Assembly: GCF_000091325.1 (NCBI RefSeq) | Contig: NC_014012.1 | Span: forward strand, 2,152,824-2,216,823 | Origin: Shewanella violacea DSS12 | GTDB taxonomy: Bacteria; Pseudomonadota; Gammaproteobacteria; Enterobacterales; Shewanellaceae | Direction of reading: 5' to 3' | DNA: 64,000 nucleotides | In this document: piece by piece, positions 18,845 through 28,453 of the stretch | How positions within the stretch are numbered: the first letter of the stretch is position 1 | Layout of the letters: the number at the start of each line of letters is the position of its first letter | Program-made: the position numbers and the translations under genes | Notes under the pieces: model-generated | Seen by the model: the letters and a program-made list of their open reading frames with translations, nothing else | Database searches by the model: none | What the model was told of the DNA's origin: nothing

Positions 18845-18869
18845 GTCCCTGCTGGTCGAAAGTAGGGAC
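18845..18869 (+). promoter_or_regulatory. Stem-loop in the rplY leader (possible L25 autoregulatory element)
   Basis: GTCCCTGCT and AGTAGGGAC form a 9-bp stem with one G-U pair and a 7-base loop, 35 bases before the rplY ATG. There is no T run, so it is not a terminator. L25 leaders that bind their own protein are known in gammaproteobacteria; that this hairpin is such an element is inference. Confidence 0.45.
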
Positions 18870-18904
18870 ACTCTGAAACTAATTTATTTTTAAGTGAGAA
18901 AAAC

Positions 18905-19192
18905 ATGTCTTACACTATTGCTGCTGAAATTCGTACTGAAATCGGGAAAGGTTCGAGCCGCCGCCTACGTCATGCGAACAAAGTTCCTGCTGTTATCTAT
19001 GGTGCTGGTAAAGAGTCTATCTCTATCAAGTTTAACCAAAAAGATATCATCAACATCCAAGAAAACAAAGATTTCTTCACGGGTGAACTTACTATCGCTA
19101 TTGATGGTAAAGAAATTAAAGTTCGCGTGCAGGCTATGCAGCGTCATGCTTTCAAAGCGCTTATTGAACATGTCGATTTTACATTCGCATAA
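18905..19192 (+). CDS. rplY: 50S ribosomal protein L25
   Basis: 95 aa, the short form without the CTC C-terminal extension, as in E. coli (94 aa). It binds the 5S rRNA loop E. The conserved '[20 protein letters not shown]' segment contacts RNA. SD AAGTGAG lies before ATG 18905. Monocistronic: leader hairpin upstream and strong terminator at 19211. Confidence 0.97.
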   Translation: MSYTIAAEIRTEIGKGSSRRLRHANKVPAVIYGAGKESISIKFNQKDIINIQENKDFFTGELTIAIDGKEIKVRVQAMQRHAFKALIEHVDFTFA

Positions 19193-19210
19193 GCTCAGTA
19201 TGTGAATGTT

Positions 19211-19235
19211 AAAAGCGCCAATTGGCGCTTTTTTT
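19211..19235 (+). terminator. Terminator of rplY
   Basis: AAAAGCGCCAATTGGCGCTT stem followed by T run. The leading A run means it could also serve the convergent spoVR transcript from the other strand. Confidence 0.9.
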
Positions 19236-19254
19236 ATGCTTTTTCTTTAGCTTA

Positions 19255-20784
19255 CTAAAGGTCATCTGACTCCTTGTGTTTATCGGGACAAGCTGCGATG
19301 AGACTAGATATTCCTTGTTCATTAACCTCTTCTAACCTCACATCAAACCCCCAGAGCCTATGTAAGTGTTTTACCACTTCATGGGAGCTTTCTGCTAAAG
19401 GCATTCGATTGGTTGGAATATACTCCAGGGTCAGTGAGCGATCTCCGGTAACTTCAACCCGATGGATCTGAATATTGGGCTCAAGATTGGAAAGGTTGTA
19501 CTGTTGAGACAACATTTGACGAATATCCTTGTATCCTTGCTCATCATGAATCGCTGAGACAGAAAGATAGTTTTTCTTATCGTCATCTAAGATGCTGAAC
19601 AGTTTAAATTGCCTGATAATAGCCGGTGATAAATATTGGCTAATGAAGCTTTCATCTTTAAAGTTCTCCATGGCGAAATGTAAGGTCTCTAACCAATCAC
19701 TGCCGGCAATATCAGGAAACCATTCTCTGTCTTCATCGGTAGGGTGTTCACAGATCCGCCTGATATCGATAAACATGTTGAAGCCCAATGCATAAGGGTT
19801 AATGCCATTATAGTGGGGGCTGTTGTAGCTGGGTTGTACAATAACATTGGTGTGGCTCTGGAGAAACTCCAGCATAAACCTGTCTGTCACCAATCCATCA
19901 TCATAGAGGTGATTTAAAATCGTGTAATGCCAAAAGGTGGCCCAGCCTTCATTCATGACCTGAGTCTGTTTCTGAGGGTAAAAGTATTGCCCCATTTTCC
20001 TCACTATCCGCACTATCTCTCTTTGCCAAGGCTCGAGTAAGGGCGCATGCTTTTCGATAAAGTATAAAATGTTTTCCTGAGGTTCTTCGGGAAATCTTAA
20101 CTCGGCTTTCTCGTCCTGCTCTTGATGTGCCTTAGGCACAGTGCGCCAAAGATCGTTGACCTGACTCTGAAGGTATTCTTCTCGCTCTTTCTGCCTAAGC
20201 TGCTCCTCTTTAAATGATATTTCGCTTGGTCGCTTATATCGATCGACTCCATAGTTCATTAAAGCGTGGCAAGAATCTACTATCAGCTCTACCTGGTCTA
20301 TGCCATGTAGCTCTTCACACTGGCTAATGTAGTTTTTGGCAAACACAAGATAATCAATAATAGAGCTGGCATCGGTCCAGGTTTTAAAAAGGTAGTTATT
20401 TTTGAAGAAACTGTTGTGACCAAAATTCGCGTGAGCCATCACCAGTGCCTGCATGGTGATGGTATTTTCTTCCATCAGATAGGCGATACATGGGTCTGAA
20501 TTAATGACAATTTCGTAAGCCAGTCCCATTTGGCCCCGTTTATAACTTTGTTCTGTCTCAATAAATTTCTTACCGAAGGACCAATGGGTATAACCTAAAG
20601 GCATGCCGATACCCGCATAAGCATCCATCATCTGCTCAGCGGTGATCACTTCAATTTGGTTTGGGTAAGTCTCTAACCTATAGTGAGCTGCAATCCTCTC
20701 TATTTCGGTTAGGTACTTCTGTAGCAGTTCAAAGTTCCAGTCTGGCCCATCATCGAGCGGTGTCCGTTTCTTTTTGTTATCCAT
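19255..20784 (-). CDS. SpoVR family protein (YcgB-like)
   Basis: 509 aa, close in length to E. coli YcgB. The diagnostic stretches are 'DGPDWNFELLQKYLTEIERI', 'SWGK/WSFGKKF' and 'NEGWATFWHYTILNHLYD' with conserved His residues. The family is named for a Bacillus sporulation gene; in non-sporeformers it is a stress and stationary-phase cytoplasmic protein of unknown chemistry. It is the last gene of a three-gene operon prkA-yeaH-spoVR, starting 8 bases after the yeaH stop, which implies translational coupling. The constant company of PrkA kinase and the VWA protein YeaH argues that the three act together. Confidence 0.93.
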   Translation of the reverse strand: MDNKKKRTPLDDGPDWNFELLQKYLTEIERIAAHYRLETYPNQIEVITAEQMMDAYAGIGMPLGYTHWSFGKKFIETEQSYKRGQMGLAYEIVINSDPCIAYLMEENTITMQALVMAHANFGHNSFFKNNYLFKTWTDASSIIDYLVFAKNYISQCEELHGIDQVELIVDSCHALMNYGVDRYKRPSEISFKEEQLRQKEREEYLQSQVNDLWRTVPKAHQEQDEKAELRFPEEPQENILYFIEKHAPLLEPWQREIVRIVRKMGQYFYPQKQTQVMNEGWATFWHYTILNHLYDDGLVTDRFMLEFLQSHTNVIVQPSYNSPHYNGINPYALGFNMFIDIRRICEHPTDEDREWFPDIAGSDWLETLHFAMENFKDESFISQYLSPAIIRQFKLFSILDDDKKNYLSVSAIHDEQGYKDIRQMLSQQYNLSNLEPNIQIHRVEVTGDRSLTLEYIPTNRMPLAESSHEVVKHLHRLWGFDVRLEEVNEQGISSLIAACPDKHKESDDL

Positions 20785-20792
20785 AACGCCCC

Positions 20793-22061
20793 CTATACAG
20801 CTTGCTTCTTGAAGAGTTCTCTAAACACAGGATAAATATCTTCGGCCTGTTTGATATGCTGCACGGCTATGTTATCGAATGATTTCTGTAGGCCCTCATA
20901 CTCGCGCCACAGCGTTTGATGAGCACGGTTGGTTATTTCTATATAACTAAAGTAGCGCACTACAGGCAGGAGTTTTTTCTCCAGCAATTGCTTACAACCG
21001 GGTGAGTCATCAGCCCAATTATCGCCGTCAGATGCCTGGGCAGCATAGATATTCCATTCACTCTCGGGGTAGCGTTCCTTCTGGATCTGGTGCATCAGTT
21101 TCAGCGCACTGGATACTATGGTGCCACCGGTTTCCTGTGAGTAAAAAAACTCGTGTTCATCGACCTCTTTTGCCTGGGTATGGTGGCGAATATAGACAAC
21201 GTCTAAATTCTTATAGGTACGGGTAAGAAAGAGGTATAGCAAGATATAGAAACGCTTGGCCATGTCTTTAGTTGCCTGATCCATAGAGCCTGATACGTCC
21301 ATTAGGCAGAACATGACAGCCTGGCTAGAGGGGATTTCACGCTTGGCAAAGTTGTTATATTTTAAGTCGAAAGTATCAATAAAGGGCACTTTAGCTATCT
21401 TGTGTTTCAGTTCCTCAATTTGCTCTTTCAAAAATAGTATACGTTCAGCTTCGGCGCCCGGTGTATTCTCGAGCTCTTCAAGTTCAGTCTCTAACTCGCC
21501 GAGTAATTTCTTCTTACTCGAAGACATGGCTATGCGTCTTGCCAGTGAAGATCTCAATGAGCGGACTATATTGATATTGGAAGGGACACCATCATTGGTG
21601 AAGCCTGCACGATATACCTGATATTCGACCAATTTATTGAGTCTATTACTCTGTAAATTTGGCAGCTCGAGATCTTCAAAAAGAAGTTCTAAATATTCGT
21701 CTTTCGAAATTTGAAATACGAAATCATCACTGCCTTCTCCTGAATCGGAAGCATCCCCTTGACCCGAGCCTTGACCCCCACCGCCAGGTGGACGTTCAAT
21801 CTTGTCACCTTTGATGAACTGGTCGTTGCCAGGGTGAACTCTTTCTCTTATTCCACCATGACCTTGGTGAAATGAAGGCTCACTGATGTCCTTGGTAGGG
21901 ATACCAATCCTCTCGCCTTTATCGACATCGGTAACGCTACGGCGCGTTACCGCATCACTGACAGCTTTCTTAATTTGCTGCTTGTAGCGATTGATAAATC
22001 GTTGGCGGTTAACCGTACTTCTGCCTTTAGCATTGAGTCTTCTGTCTATGAAATTAGCCAT
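20793..22061 (-). CDS. yeaH: UPF0229 protein YeaH (VWA-type)
   Basis: 422 aa. '[20 protein letters not shown]' opens the protein; a Gly-rich linker ('[13 protein letters not shown]') follows, then a VWA-like domain with the MIDAS motif in '[19 protein letters not shown]'. Start is ATG 22061, six bases after a perfect AGGAGG; a GTG at 22067 overlaps that ribosome-binding site and is rejected. YeaH proteins are of unknown chemistry but always pair with PrkA/YeaG. A metal-dependent protein-binding role is inferred from the VWA fold. Second gene of the operon, 51 bp after prkA. Confidence 0.94.
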   Translation of the reverse strand: MANFIDRRLNAKGRSTVNRQRFINRYKQQIKKAVSDAVTRRSVTDVDKGERIGIPTKDISEPSFHQGHGGIRERVHPGNDQFIKGDKIERPPGGGGQGSGQGDASDSGEGSDDFVFQISKDEYLELLFEDLELPNLQSNRLNKLVEYQVYRAGFTNDGVPSNINIVRSLRSSLARRIAMSSSKKKLLGELETELEELENTPGAEAERILFLKEQIEELKHKIAKVPFIDTFDLKYNNFAKREIPSSQAVMFCLMDVSGSMDQATKDMAKRFYILLYLFLTRTYKNLDVVYIRHHTQAKEVDEHEFFYSQETGGTIVSSALKLMHQIQKERYPESEWNIYAAQASDGDNWADDSPGCKQLLEKKLLPVVRYFSYIEITNRAHQTLWREYEGLQKSFDNIAVQHIKQAEDIYPVFRELFKKQAV

Positions 22062-22112
22062 GCGCACCTCCTAGAATACCGGAAGCCTGTCTCGCTTCCG
22101 GCCTAGTCTATT

Positions 22113-24047
22113 TTAAGAAGACTTACGTACTCTCAGGTACCATTCTGATAGAAGTCTGACTTGTTTCTTGGTATAGCCTTTCTTCATCATACGGTTGACA
22201 AAATCGTCGTGTTTACGCTGATCATCAGTGGATGTTTTGGCATTGAAAGAGATCACAGGTAGTAGATCTTCCGTGTTAGAGAACATCTTCTTCTCTATAA
22301 CGGTTCTGAGCTTCTCATAACTGGTCCACAGAGGGTTTGACCCCTCGTTATTGGCCCTTGCCCTCAGTACAAAATTGACGATTTCGTTCCTGAAGTCTTT
22401 GGGATTGCTGATCCCCGCGGGTTTTTCGATCTTTTCCAGTTCAGCGTTGAGTGCCGAACGATCGAAAAGCTGACCGGTTTCAGGATCTCGATATTCCTGA
22501 TCTTGGATCCAGAAATCAGCATAGGTCACGTATCGGTCAAAAATATTCTGTCCATATTCGGAGTAAGACTCTAAATACGCTGTCTGTATCTCTTTACCGA
22601 TAAACTCCACGTACTTGGGAATTAAATACCCCTTGAGGAACTCCAGATAACGTTCGGCGGTTTCGGTAGGAAACTGCTCCTGTTCGATTTGACGTTCGAG
22701 TACATAGAATAGGTGAACAGGATTAGCGGCTATTTCAGTCTGATCGAAGTTAAATACTTTAGATAAAATTTTAAATGCAAAACGTGTAGATAGGCCCTGC
22801 ATACCTTCATCCACGCCGGCATAATCGCGATATTCCTGATAGGATTTAGCCTTAGGATCTGTGTCTTTAAGGCTTTCACCGTCATAAACTCGCATCTTGG
22901 AGTATATAGATGAGTTTTCAGGCGACTTGATACGCGATAACACACTAAATTGGGCTAAGGTTTCCAGTGAACCCGGTGCACAAGGCGCATTAGTTAGCTC
23001 AGAGTTAGACAGTAATTTCCTGTAAATCTGGATCTCCTCAGACATCCTCAAGCAATAGGGTACTTTAACGATATAGACCCTATCCAGAAAAGCTTCATTG
23101 GTTTTATTGTTGCGGAAAGTCGTCCACTCTGACTCGTTAGAGTGAGCCAGAATGATGCCGCTGTAGGGCAGGGCTGACAGGCCCTCTGTGCCATTATAGT
23201 TGCCCTCCTGAGTAGCCGTCAGTAGTGGATGAAGCACCTTGATAGGCGCTTTAAACATTTCGACAAATTCCATGATGCCTTGGTTTGCCCGGCACAGGGC
23301 ACCAGAGTATGAGTAGGCATCGGCGTCATTCTGGGCAAAATGCTCAAGCTGGCGAATATCGACCTTGCCGACCAGAGAGGAGATATCTTGATTGTTCTCA
23401 TCACCAGGTTCAGTCTTGGCGATGGCCATCTGATCCATAATGGAAGGGAAGACTTTTACTACCCTAAATTTGGAAATATCGCCTCCGTATTCATGCAAAC
23501 GTTTTACCGCCCAAGGAGACATGATGCACTTAAGGTATCGGATGGGTATATTATATTCTTTTGCTAACAAGTCACTGTCTTCATCCGGGTTAAACAAGCA
23601 GAATGGATGGTCATTAACAGGGCTTCTCACGCCATCGGCTGTGAGTACATAGATAGGTATCTTCTGCATCAAATCTTTAAGTTTCTCAGCTAGAGAAGAC
23701 TTACCACCCCCGACTGGGCCGAGTAGATACAGTATCTGTTTCGATTCCTCTAAACCTTGTGCGGAATGTTTAAGATAAGCCACTATTTGCTCTATGGCTT
23801 CCTCCATACCGTAGAAGTCTTTAAATGCCGGGAATCGGGAAATTAGCCGGTTTGAAAAAATACGACTGAGAATAGGATCCTTAGAAGTATCTATAATTTC
23901 AGCGTCACCGATAGCCAGTAGTAGCCGTTCAGCTGCCGAGGCATATGCACTTCGGTCCTGTTTGCTGATCTCTAAGAATTCTTGTAGTGAATACTCTTCG
24001 TCGAGTTTCTGTTCGTAGCGCTGTTGGTAATGCTCAAAAATGCCCAT
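22113..24047 (-). CDS. prkA: PrkA/YeaG family serine kinase / AAA protein
   Basis: 644 aa, identical in length to E. coli YeaG and nearly colinear with it. The N-terminal AAA domain has Walker A 'GPVGGGKS' at residues 110-117, and the C-terminal PrkA domain carries the kinase-like fold ('AFKILSKVFNFD', 'YGQNIFDRYVTYADFW'). In E. coli YeaG is a stress and nitrogen-starvation protein; in Bacillus PrkA shows kinase or protease activity. It heads the operon with yeaH and spoVR. Start ATG 24047 has GGGGTGG just upstream. Confidence 0.95.
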   Translation of the reverse strand: MGIFEHYQQRYEQKLDEEYSLQEFLEISKQDRSAYASAAERLLLAIGDAEIIDTSKDPILSRIFSNRLISRFPAFKDFYGMEEAIEQIVAYLKHSAQGLEESKQILYLLGPVGGGKSSLAEKLKDLMQKIPIYVLTADGVRSPVNDHPFCLFNPDEDSDLLAKEYNIPIRYLKCIMSPWAVKRLHEYGGDISKFRVVKVFPSIMDQMAIAKTEPGDENNQDISSLVGKVDIRQLEHFAQNDADAYSYSGALCRANQGIMEFVEMFKAPIKVLHPLLTATQEGNYNGTEGLSALPYSGIILAHSNESEWTTFRNNKTNEAFLDRVYIVKVPYCLRMSEEIQIYRKLLSNSELTNAPCAPGSLETLAQFSVLSRIKSPENSSIYSKMRVYDGESLKDTDPKAKSYQEYRDYAGVDEGMQGLSTRFAFKILSKVFNFDQTEIAANPVHLFYVLERQIEQEQFPTETAERYLEFLKGYLIPKYVEFIGKEIQTAYLESYSEYGQNIFDRYVTYADFWIQDQEYRDPETGQLFDRSALNAELEKIEKPAGISNPKDFRNEIVNFVLRARANNEGSNPLWTSYEKLRTVIEKKMFSNTEDLLPVISFNAKTSTDDQRKHDDFVNRMMKKGYTKKQVRLLSEWYLRVRKSS

Positions 24048-24237
24048 ATTCCACCCCCTGAAACGCTTAAAAAGTGTGTAAGCGATAACGGAAAACCAGT
24101 CTCCTACTTTTAATCTTAGACCGTAAAAATGAACTTCGTCACAAAAAAGTCAAATAAAACAAAGAGAAACAGTTGCAAATGCAACTGTTGCACTTGTAAA
24201 TTAGGGGGAGGTTGTCGTGAGGCATATCTGGAATAAC

Positions 24238-24265
24238 AAAAAAGGAGCCGAATGGCTCCTTTTTA
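24238..24265 (-). terminator. Terminator of sodB
   Basis: AAAAAGGAGCC-GAAT-GGCTCCTTTTT read on the minus strand, 40 bases after the sodB stop. It lies in a 260-base gap upstream of prkA; the rest of that gap holds the prkA promoter region. Confidence 0.88.
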
Positions 24266-24307
24266 TTACAGTGCTAGGCTTAAACCTGCACAATATTTTT
24301 CGGCAAG

Positions 24308-24889
24308 TTACGCGAAATTTTTGTTAACGAAATCCCAGTTAACCAATTCCCAGTAATGGGCTAAGTAATTAGGACGTACGTTACGGTAATCTATGTAGTA
24401 GGCATGTTCCCATACATCGACTGTCATGATAGGTGTCACACTGCTATCGGTCAAAGGTGTAGCTGCATTGCTAGTATTAACAATAGCGACGCTACCGTCA
24501 GCATTCTTAACTAGCCAAGTCCATGCGCTACCGAAGTTATTGACAGCTGAATCAGTGAATTTAGCTTTGAATTCTTCGAAAGAGCCAAAAGCGTCATCAA
24601 TCGCTTTAGCTACTGCACCAGTTGCTACGCCACCACCATTTGGTGATAAACAGTTCCAGTAAAAAGTGTGGTTCCAGATCTGTGCAGCATTGTTGAAGAT
24701 ACCGCCAGTTGACGTCTTGATGATCTCTTCAAGGCTTTTTTCAGCAAGTTCAGTGCCGTCAACTAGACCATTAAGCTTAACAACATAAGTGTTGTGATGC
24801 TTGCCATAATGAAATTCAATAGTCTCTTGTGAGATATGAGGTTCTAGTGCGTCTTTTGCATACGGTAATGCAGGTAATTCGAAAGCCAT
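24308..24889 (-). CDS. sodB: Iron superoxide dismutase
   Basis: 193 aa, the standard FeSOD length. Metal ligands are in place: H27, H74, D158 and H162 ('VDVWEHAYYID'). The 'GSAWTWLV' and 'NAAQIWNHTFYWNC' motifs mark the Fe-type rather than Mn-type enzyme. It converts superoxide to peroxide in the cytoplasm. The true start is ATG 24889 ('MAFELPALPY'), preceded by GGAG; the frame runs four codons further upstream without support. It is divergent from grxD; the shared 225-base region is AT-rich and includes CTATCAGTATCGTTATTTT, loosely Fur-box-like. Confidence 0.97.
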   Translation of the reverse strand: MAFELPALPYAKDALEPHISQETIEFHYGKHHNTYVVKLNGLVDGTELAEKSLEEIIKTSTGGIFNNAAQIWNHTFYWNCLSPNGGGVATGAVAKAIDDAFGSFEEFKAKFTDSAVNNFGSAWTWLVKNADGSVAIVNTSNAATPLTDSSVTPIMTVDVWEHAYYIDYRNVRPNYLAHYWELVNWDFVNKNFA

Positions 24890-25114
24890 GAGTTGCTCCA
24901 CTCTGAGTTTAGGTTGAATTATTATTTTTTAGATATACTTCTTGAATTGATTCTACTCGAAAAAATCACTATCAGTATCGTTATTTTTACGATTAAAGCA
25001 ATAAAAATGTTTATATTTAATAGCCCTGTTAAAAGTAGGTTTTTGTTCTGAATGAACCTGAAGTACAATAGGGTTAAATTATTAGTTTATTTGTGTGTAG
25101 AGTTAGGAATCATA

Positions 25115-25468
25115 ATGGAAACAAACGAAACAGTAGAGAAAATCAAAGCGCAACTAGCAGAGAACCCAATCATAGTTTACATGAAAGGTTCACCTAAATT
25201 GCCTAGTTGTGGCTTCTCGTCTCAAGTGGCTCAAATCATGATCAACTGTAATGCACAATTCGCTTTTGTTGATATTTTACAGCATCCAGATATCCGTACA
25301 GAGTTGCCTAAATACGCCAACTGGCCAACCTTTCCTCAGCTTTGGATTGAAGGTGAGTTGATCGGTGGCTGTGATATCTTGACTGAAATGTTCCAGAAAG
25401 GTGAGCTACAGACGCTTATCACTGAAACTGCGGCAAAATATGCATCTGAAGATGAAGAAAAAGCTTAA
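25115..25468 (+). CDS. grxD: Monothiol glutaredoxin Grx4
   Basis: 117 aa from ATG 25115 (AGGA six bases upstream); the open frame extends further 5' but without a ribosome-binding site. The monothiol CGFS motif is at residues 32-35, with 'WPTFPQLWIEGELIGGCDI' forming the glutathione and Fe-S site. Grx4 proteins carry a [2Fe-2S] cluster with glutathione and deliver it, together with BolA proteins. Being next to the iron enzyme sodB is the usual Shewanella and enterobacterial order. Confidence 0.96.
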   Translation: METNETVEKIKAQLAENPIIVYMKGSPKLPSCGFSSQVAQIMINCNAQFAFVDILQHPDIRTELPKYANWPTFPQLWIEGELIGGCDILTEMFQKGELQTLITETAAKYASEDEEKA

Positions 25469-25489
25469 ATTCAGATAAATGAGTCAGTC

Positions 25490-25521
25490 AAAAAAAGCCT
25501 TTCATTTGAAAGGCTTTTTTT
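25490..25521 (+). terminator. Terminator after grxD
   Basis: AAAAAAAGCCTTTC-ATTT-GAAAGGCTTTTTTT stem-loop 22 bases after the grxD stop. A/T runs on both sides make it bidirectional in principle. Confidence 0.9.
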
Positions 25522-25548
25522 ATGGGACTAGCATTCTACTTATGAGTA

Positions 25549-25658
25549 TTATGCCGACTCTGACTCAATATCTTTAGGCATAAGTAATAGTAGATCCATG
25601 GTGATTGCTACAATTTCGCACAGACTAATCCCCGTCAGGCTAAATGAACCAATAACAT
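25549..25658 (-). pseudogene. Decayed copy of the uraA 3' end
   Basis: On the minus strand this reads 'GSFSLTGISLCEIVAITMD' followed by LLLLMPKD and a short tail before a stop. The true uraA ends 'GSFSLSGISLCGIVAITMN' and LLLPMPKEAE. The copy starts abruptly and has no start codon or upstream domain. It lies about 200 bp beyond the true uraA stop (25857), in the same orientation. Confidence 0.88.
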
Positions 25659-25770
25659 ATCGCTGTGATAGAACCAAATTACAATCACAGAATAGCGCCC
25701 ACTTTATCGGGGGGCATTTCCAGGTAAACTAGATGCTTGCTGAATCACCTAGAAGTCTAATGCTATGTGT

Positions 25771-25810
25771 AAACCGCTAAACCGCTAAACCGCTAAACCG
25801 CTAAACCGCT
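25771..25810. repeat. Five tandem copies of the octamer AAACCGCT
   Basis: Exactly five perfect units between the uraA remnant and the true uraA end. Non-coding; likely a slippage-prone microsatellite. Confidence 0.95.
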
Positions 25811-25856
25811 CTAGCTCTTTAGCTCAGATTGACTGGCTTAACTCATTAAGTGTTGG

Positions 25857-27077
25857 TTACTCTGCTTCTTTAGGCATAGGTAATAACAGATTCATGGTGA
25901 TTGCCACAATTCCGCACAAGCTAATGCCTGACAGGCTGAATGAACCTATGCCCAAGGCCATACCGCCGATACCAAATACCAGAGTCACGCCGACGATACA
26001 GAGATTTCTCGGCTCGGTGAGATCCACCTGATTTTTAATCAGTGAATTTAACCCTACCGCTGCAATCGATCCAAATAAGAGGCACATGATGCCGCCCATC
26101 ACAGGTACTGGGATTGTTTGCATCAAGGCCCCTAACTTGCCAACAAAGGCGAGAATAATCGCGATAATGGCAGTGTATGTCATGATCACTGGGTTGAAAG
26201 CTTTTGTGAGAGTGATGGCCCCAGTAATTTCCGAGTAGGTGGTGTTTGGTGGTCCACCAAATGCTGAGGCGGCAATGGTTGCTACACCATCACCGGCTAA
26301 GGTTCTGTGTAGTCCAGGTTTCTTCAGGTAATCTTTTCCCGTGACGTTAGAGATGGCCAGAATGTCGCCAATATGCTCAACGGCCGGTGCGATGGCGACG
26401 GGGATCATAAAGGCGATAGCATGCCAGTTCAATTCTGGAGCGATAAAGTTGGGGATGGCTAACCAACTGGCTTGAGCTACTGGAGTAAAGTCGACGATAC
26501 CAAAACTCAGACTCAAGCCGTATCCCACTACAATACCGGCTAAGATGGGCATGAGTCTAAAAACCCCTTTAGCGAAGATGGCAATGCCAATAGTAGTAAG
26601 CAGGGCGGCGAGAGAGATGATTAATGCAATATTTTGGTCCACTATGACCAAGGTTCCATCTCCACCCTTACCCATGGCCATGTTAACGGCGACGGGGGCT
26701 AAGCCTAGACCTATCACCATGATCACAGGGCCGACAACGACGGGAGGAAGTAAACGTTTGATAAAGCCATCACCGCGAACTTTGACCAGACTGGCTAAAA
26801 TAAGATAGACGGCACCGGCGGCCATGAGCCCCCCCATGGTGGATGGGATCCCCCAAGTCTGAACGCCATACATGATAGGGGCAATAAAGGCGAATGAAGA
26901 AGCAAGGAAAATGGGGATCTGCCTCTTAGTGATTAATTGGAAAATAAGGGTACCTATGCCAGCGGTGAACAGGGCAACATTGGTGTCTAGCCCGGTTAAT
27001 AAGGGCATCAATACCAGGGCACCAAACGCGACAAATAGCATTTGAGCCCCTTGGAGGGCGAGAGCAATATTTTTCAT
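25857..27077 (-). CDS. uraA: Uracil-xanthine permease (UraA-type, NCS2 family)
   Basis: 406 aa with about 14 hydrophobic segments. Family markers: 'PVAIAPAVEHIGDILAISNV' (substrate-binding TM8 with the key Glu-His) and 'FGGPPNTTYSEITGAI' (NCS2 signature, TM10 region). It is a proton symporter importing uracil. I start it at ATG 27077 ('MKNIALALQGAQM'), with GGAAG upstream; the open frame goes 53 codons further but overlaps the divergent gene and has no membrane-protein look. Its 3' end exists a second time downstream (25549-25658). Confidence 0.93.
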   Translation of the reverse strand: MKNIALALQGAQMLFVAFGALVLMPLLTGLDTNVALFTAGIGTLIFQLITKRQIPIFLASSFAFIAPIMYGVQTWGIPSTMGGLMAAGAVYLILASLVKVRGDGFIKRLLPPVVVGPVIMVIGLGLAPVAVNMAMGKGGDGTLVIVDQNIALIISLAALLTTIGIAIFAKGVFRLMPILAGIVVGYGLSLSFGIVDFTPVAQASWLAIPNFIAPELNWHAIAFMIPVAIAPAVEHIGDILAISNVTGKDYLKKPGLHRTLAGDGVATIAASAFGGPPNTTYSEITGAITLTKAFNPVIMTYTAIIAIILAFVGKLGALMQTIPVPVMGGIMCLLFGSIAAVGLNSLIKNQVDLTEPRNLCIVGVTLVFGIGGMALGIGSFSLSGISLCGIVAITMNLLLPMPKEAE

Positions 27078-27270
27078 TATTATCTTCCGTGATTGAGGGC
27101 ATGCTAATGTTAACAGCATGAGGAAACTTTCATAGTTATTAGTCTTATCTTGACTTGAATTTATGTGAAACAAAACGCCACTGAAACGATGAAATAGCCG
27201 AGTGAATGATCTGGAGTGGGCAAACTTGTGGTACAATTTTGCTATCTTGTCCCCCGTTAGAACAGTGAAG

Positions 27271-28377
27271 ATGCTGAAAAACCTATTAAACTCTTCGATT
27301 TTTTGTGCCAGCTGCTTATTATTGCAGGCTAATCTTGTGAGTGCTGCCGAAGTTCATCAACTGGATGAAACCTTAGTCCCGGTTGAATCCCGTTCCCTAG
27401 TCCAGCAGAAAAAAGCCATATCAATAGGGCTTAGAGAAGTGATTCTTAAAAACTCTGGAAGTAAAGCTTCTATTGCTCATCCCAGTGTTAAGGCCAAGAT
27501 GAGGAATCCATCCTCCTTACTTAGCCAATTTGGATATCAAGAGGTCGACGGCGAGCTCTTTTTACAGGTTAATTTCGATCATCAACGTATCATCAAGCTA
27601 TTGCGAGATGCTCACTTGCCTGTTTGGGGCAAGCAGAGACCTTTGACCTTAATATGGCTGGTTGAGGACGATGCAGAATCTAAACAAATCATCAACGATG
27701 GTTCTGTGCTAGATAGTCGAAAGCTGTTTCAATCAGTATCAGAGTCAAAGGGGGTCCCTGTACTATTCCCAGTCATGGATCTCGATGACAATATGAAAGT
27801 CAATATTCATGACATTCGAGGCAAGTTTGTCGAACCTGTAGCGAGTGCATCTCAGCGTTACCAGGCTGATTATTTCGTTATAGCGTCCATGGATACGCGC
27901 GGCGATAGTGTAAAATATAACTTTGCCTTGTATCCAAAATCCAGTGGCGAAACCACGTCGACCCCCCTAACGAGTAAAAGTAAGGTGGTGCATGATCTTG
28001 ATACTGCGGTGCATGAAATCATCTCAGCTGTGAGTGAATTTTATGTTGGACGATACGCGATTGCAGATTCGGGCAGTGCGCTCGATAGTTATGTGACTTT
28101 CATTGATATTACTGAATTGAAGCAATTGGTGGAAATTGAGAAGTATTTCAAGCAACTCAGTGCCGTTAAATCAGTACAACTGACTCAATTACAAGGTACT
28201 TCGGCTAAGTATAAGTTGGATCTGTTCGGCACAGAAAATGATCTGCGCAGACTGATGAAACTTGAACCTAGAGTCAGAGTCATAGATTCGGCTATACACG
28301 AAGCACAGACCGATGATGGATTCGATGTTCTGCCTGATACTCAAGTTCAGGGCCCCGAGTATCGCTGGCGCGGCTAG
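27271..28377 (+). CDS. DUF2066 domain protein, exported
   Basis: 368 aa from ATG 27271. Signal peptide 'MLKNLLNSSIFCASCLLLQA' ending near 'LVSAA'. The DUF2066 body follows ('RSLVQQKKAISIGLREVILKNSGS', 'LWLVEDD'-like). Members are periplasmic or membrane-associated proteins of unknown function found before hda in Shewanella and relatives. The frame opens 23 codons upstream in the uraA promoter region, without a signal peptide there, so the downstream ATG is preferred. It is 76 bp from hda and likely co-transcribed. Confidence 0.85.
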   Translation: MLKNLLNSSIFCASCLLLQANLVSAAEVHQLDETLVPVESRSLVQQKKAISIGLREVILKNSGSKASIAHPSVKAKMRNPSSLLSQFGYQEVDGELFLQVNFDHQRIIKLLRDAHLPVWGKQRPLTLIWLVEDDAESKQIINDGSVLDSRKLFQSVSESKGVPVLFPVMDLDDNMKVNIHDIRGKFVEPVASASQRYQADYFVIASMDTRGDSVKYNFALYPKSSGETTSTPLTSKSKVVHDLDTAVHEIISAVSEFYVGRYAIADSGSALDSYVTFIDITELKQLVEIEKYFKQLSAVKSVQLTQLQGTSAKYKLDLFGTENDLRRLMKLEPRVRVIDSAIHEAQTDDGFDVLPDTQVQGPEYRWRG

Positions 28378-28453
28378 TTTTGAATATGAAACTTTAGGTA
28401 CTCGTGTTAAAGTGAGTACCTAAGTAATACCTGCACAACCGAGAATTATCTGA

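Noticed and set aside
24890..25114. Fur box between sodB and grxD
   Set aside because: Only a loose match (CTATCAGTATCGTTATTTT); I would not annotate it without a weight-matrix score.
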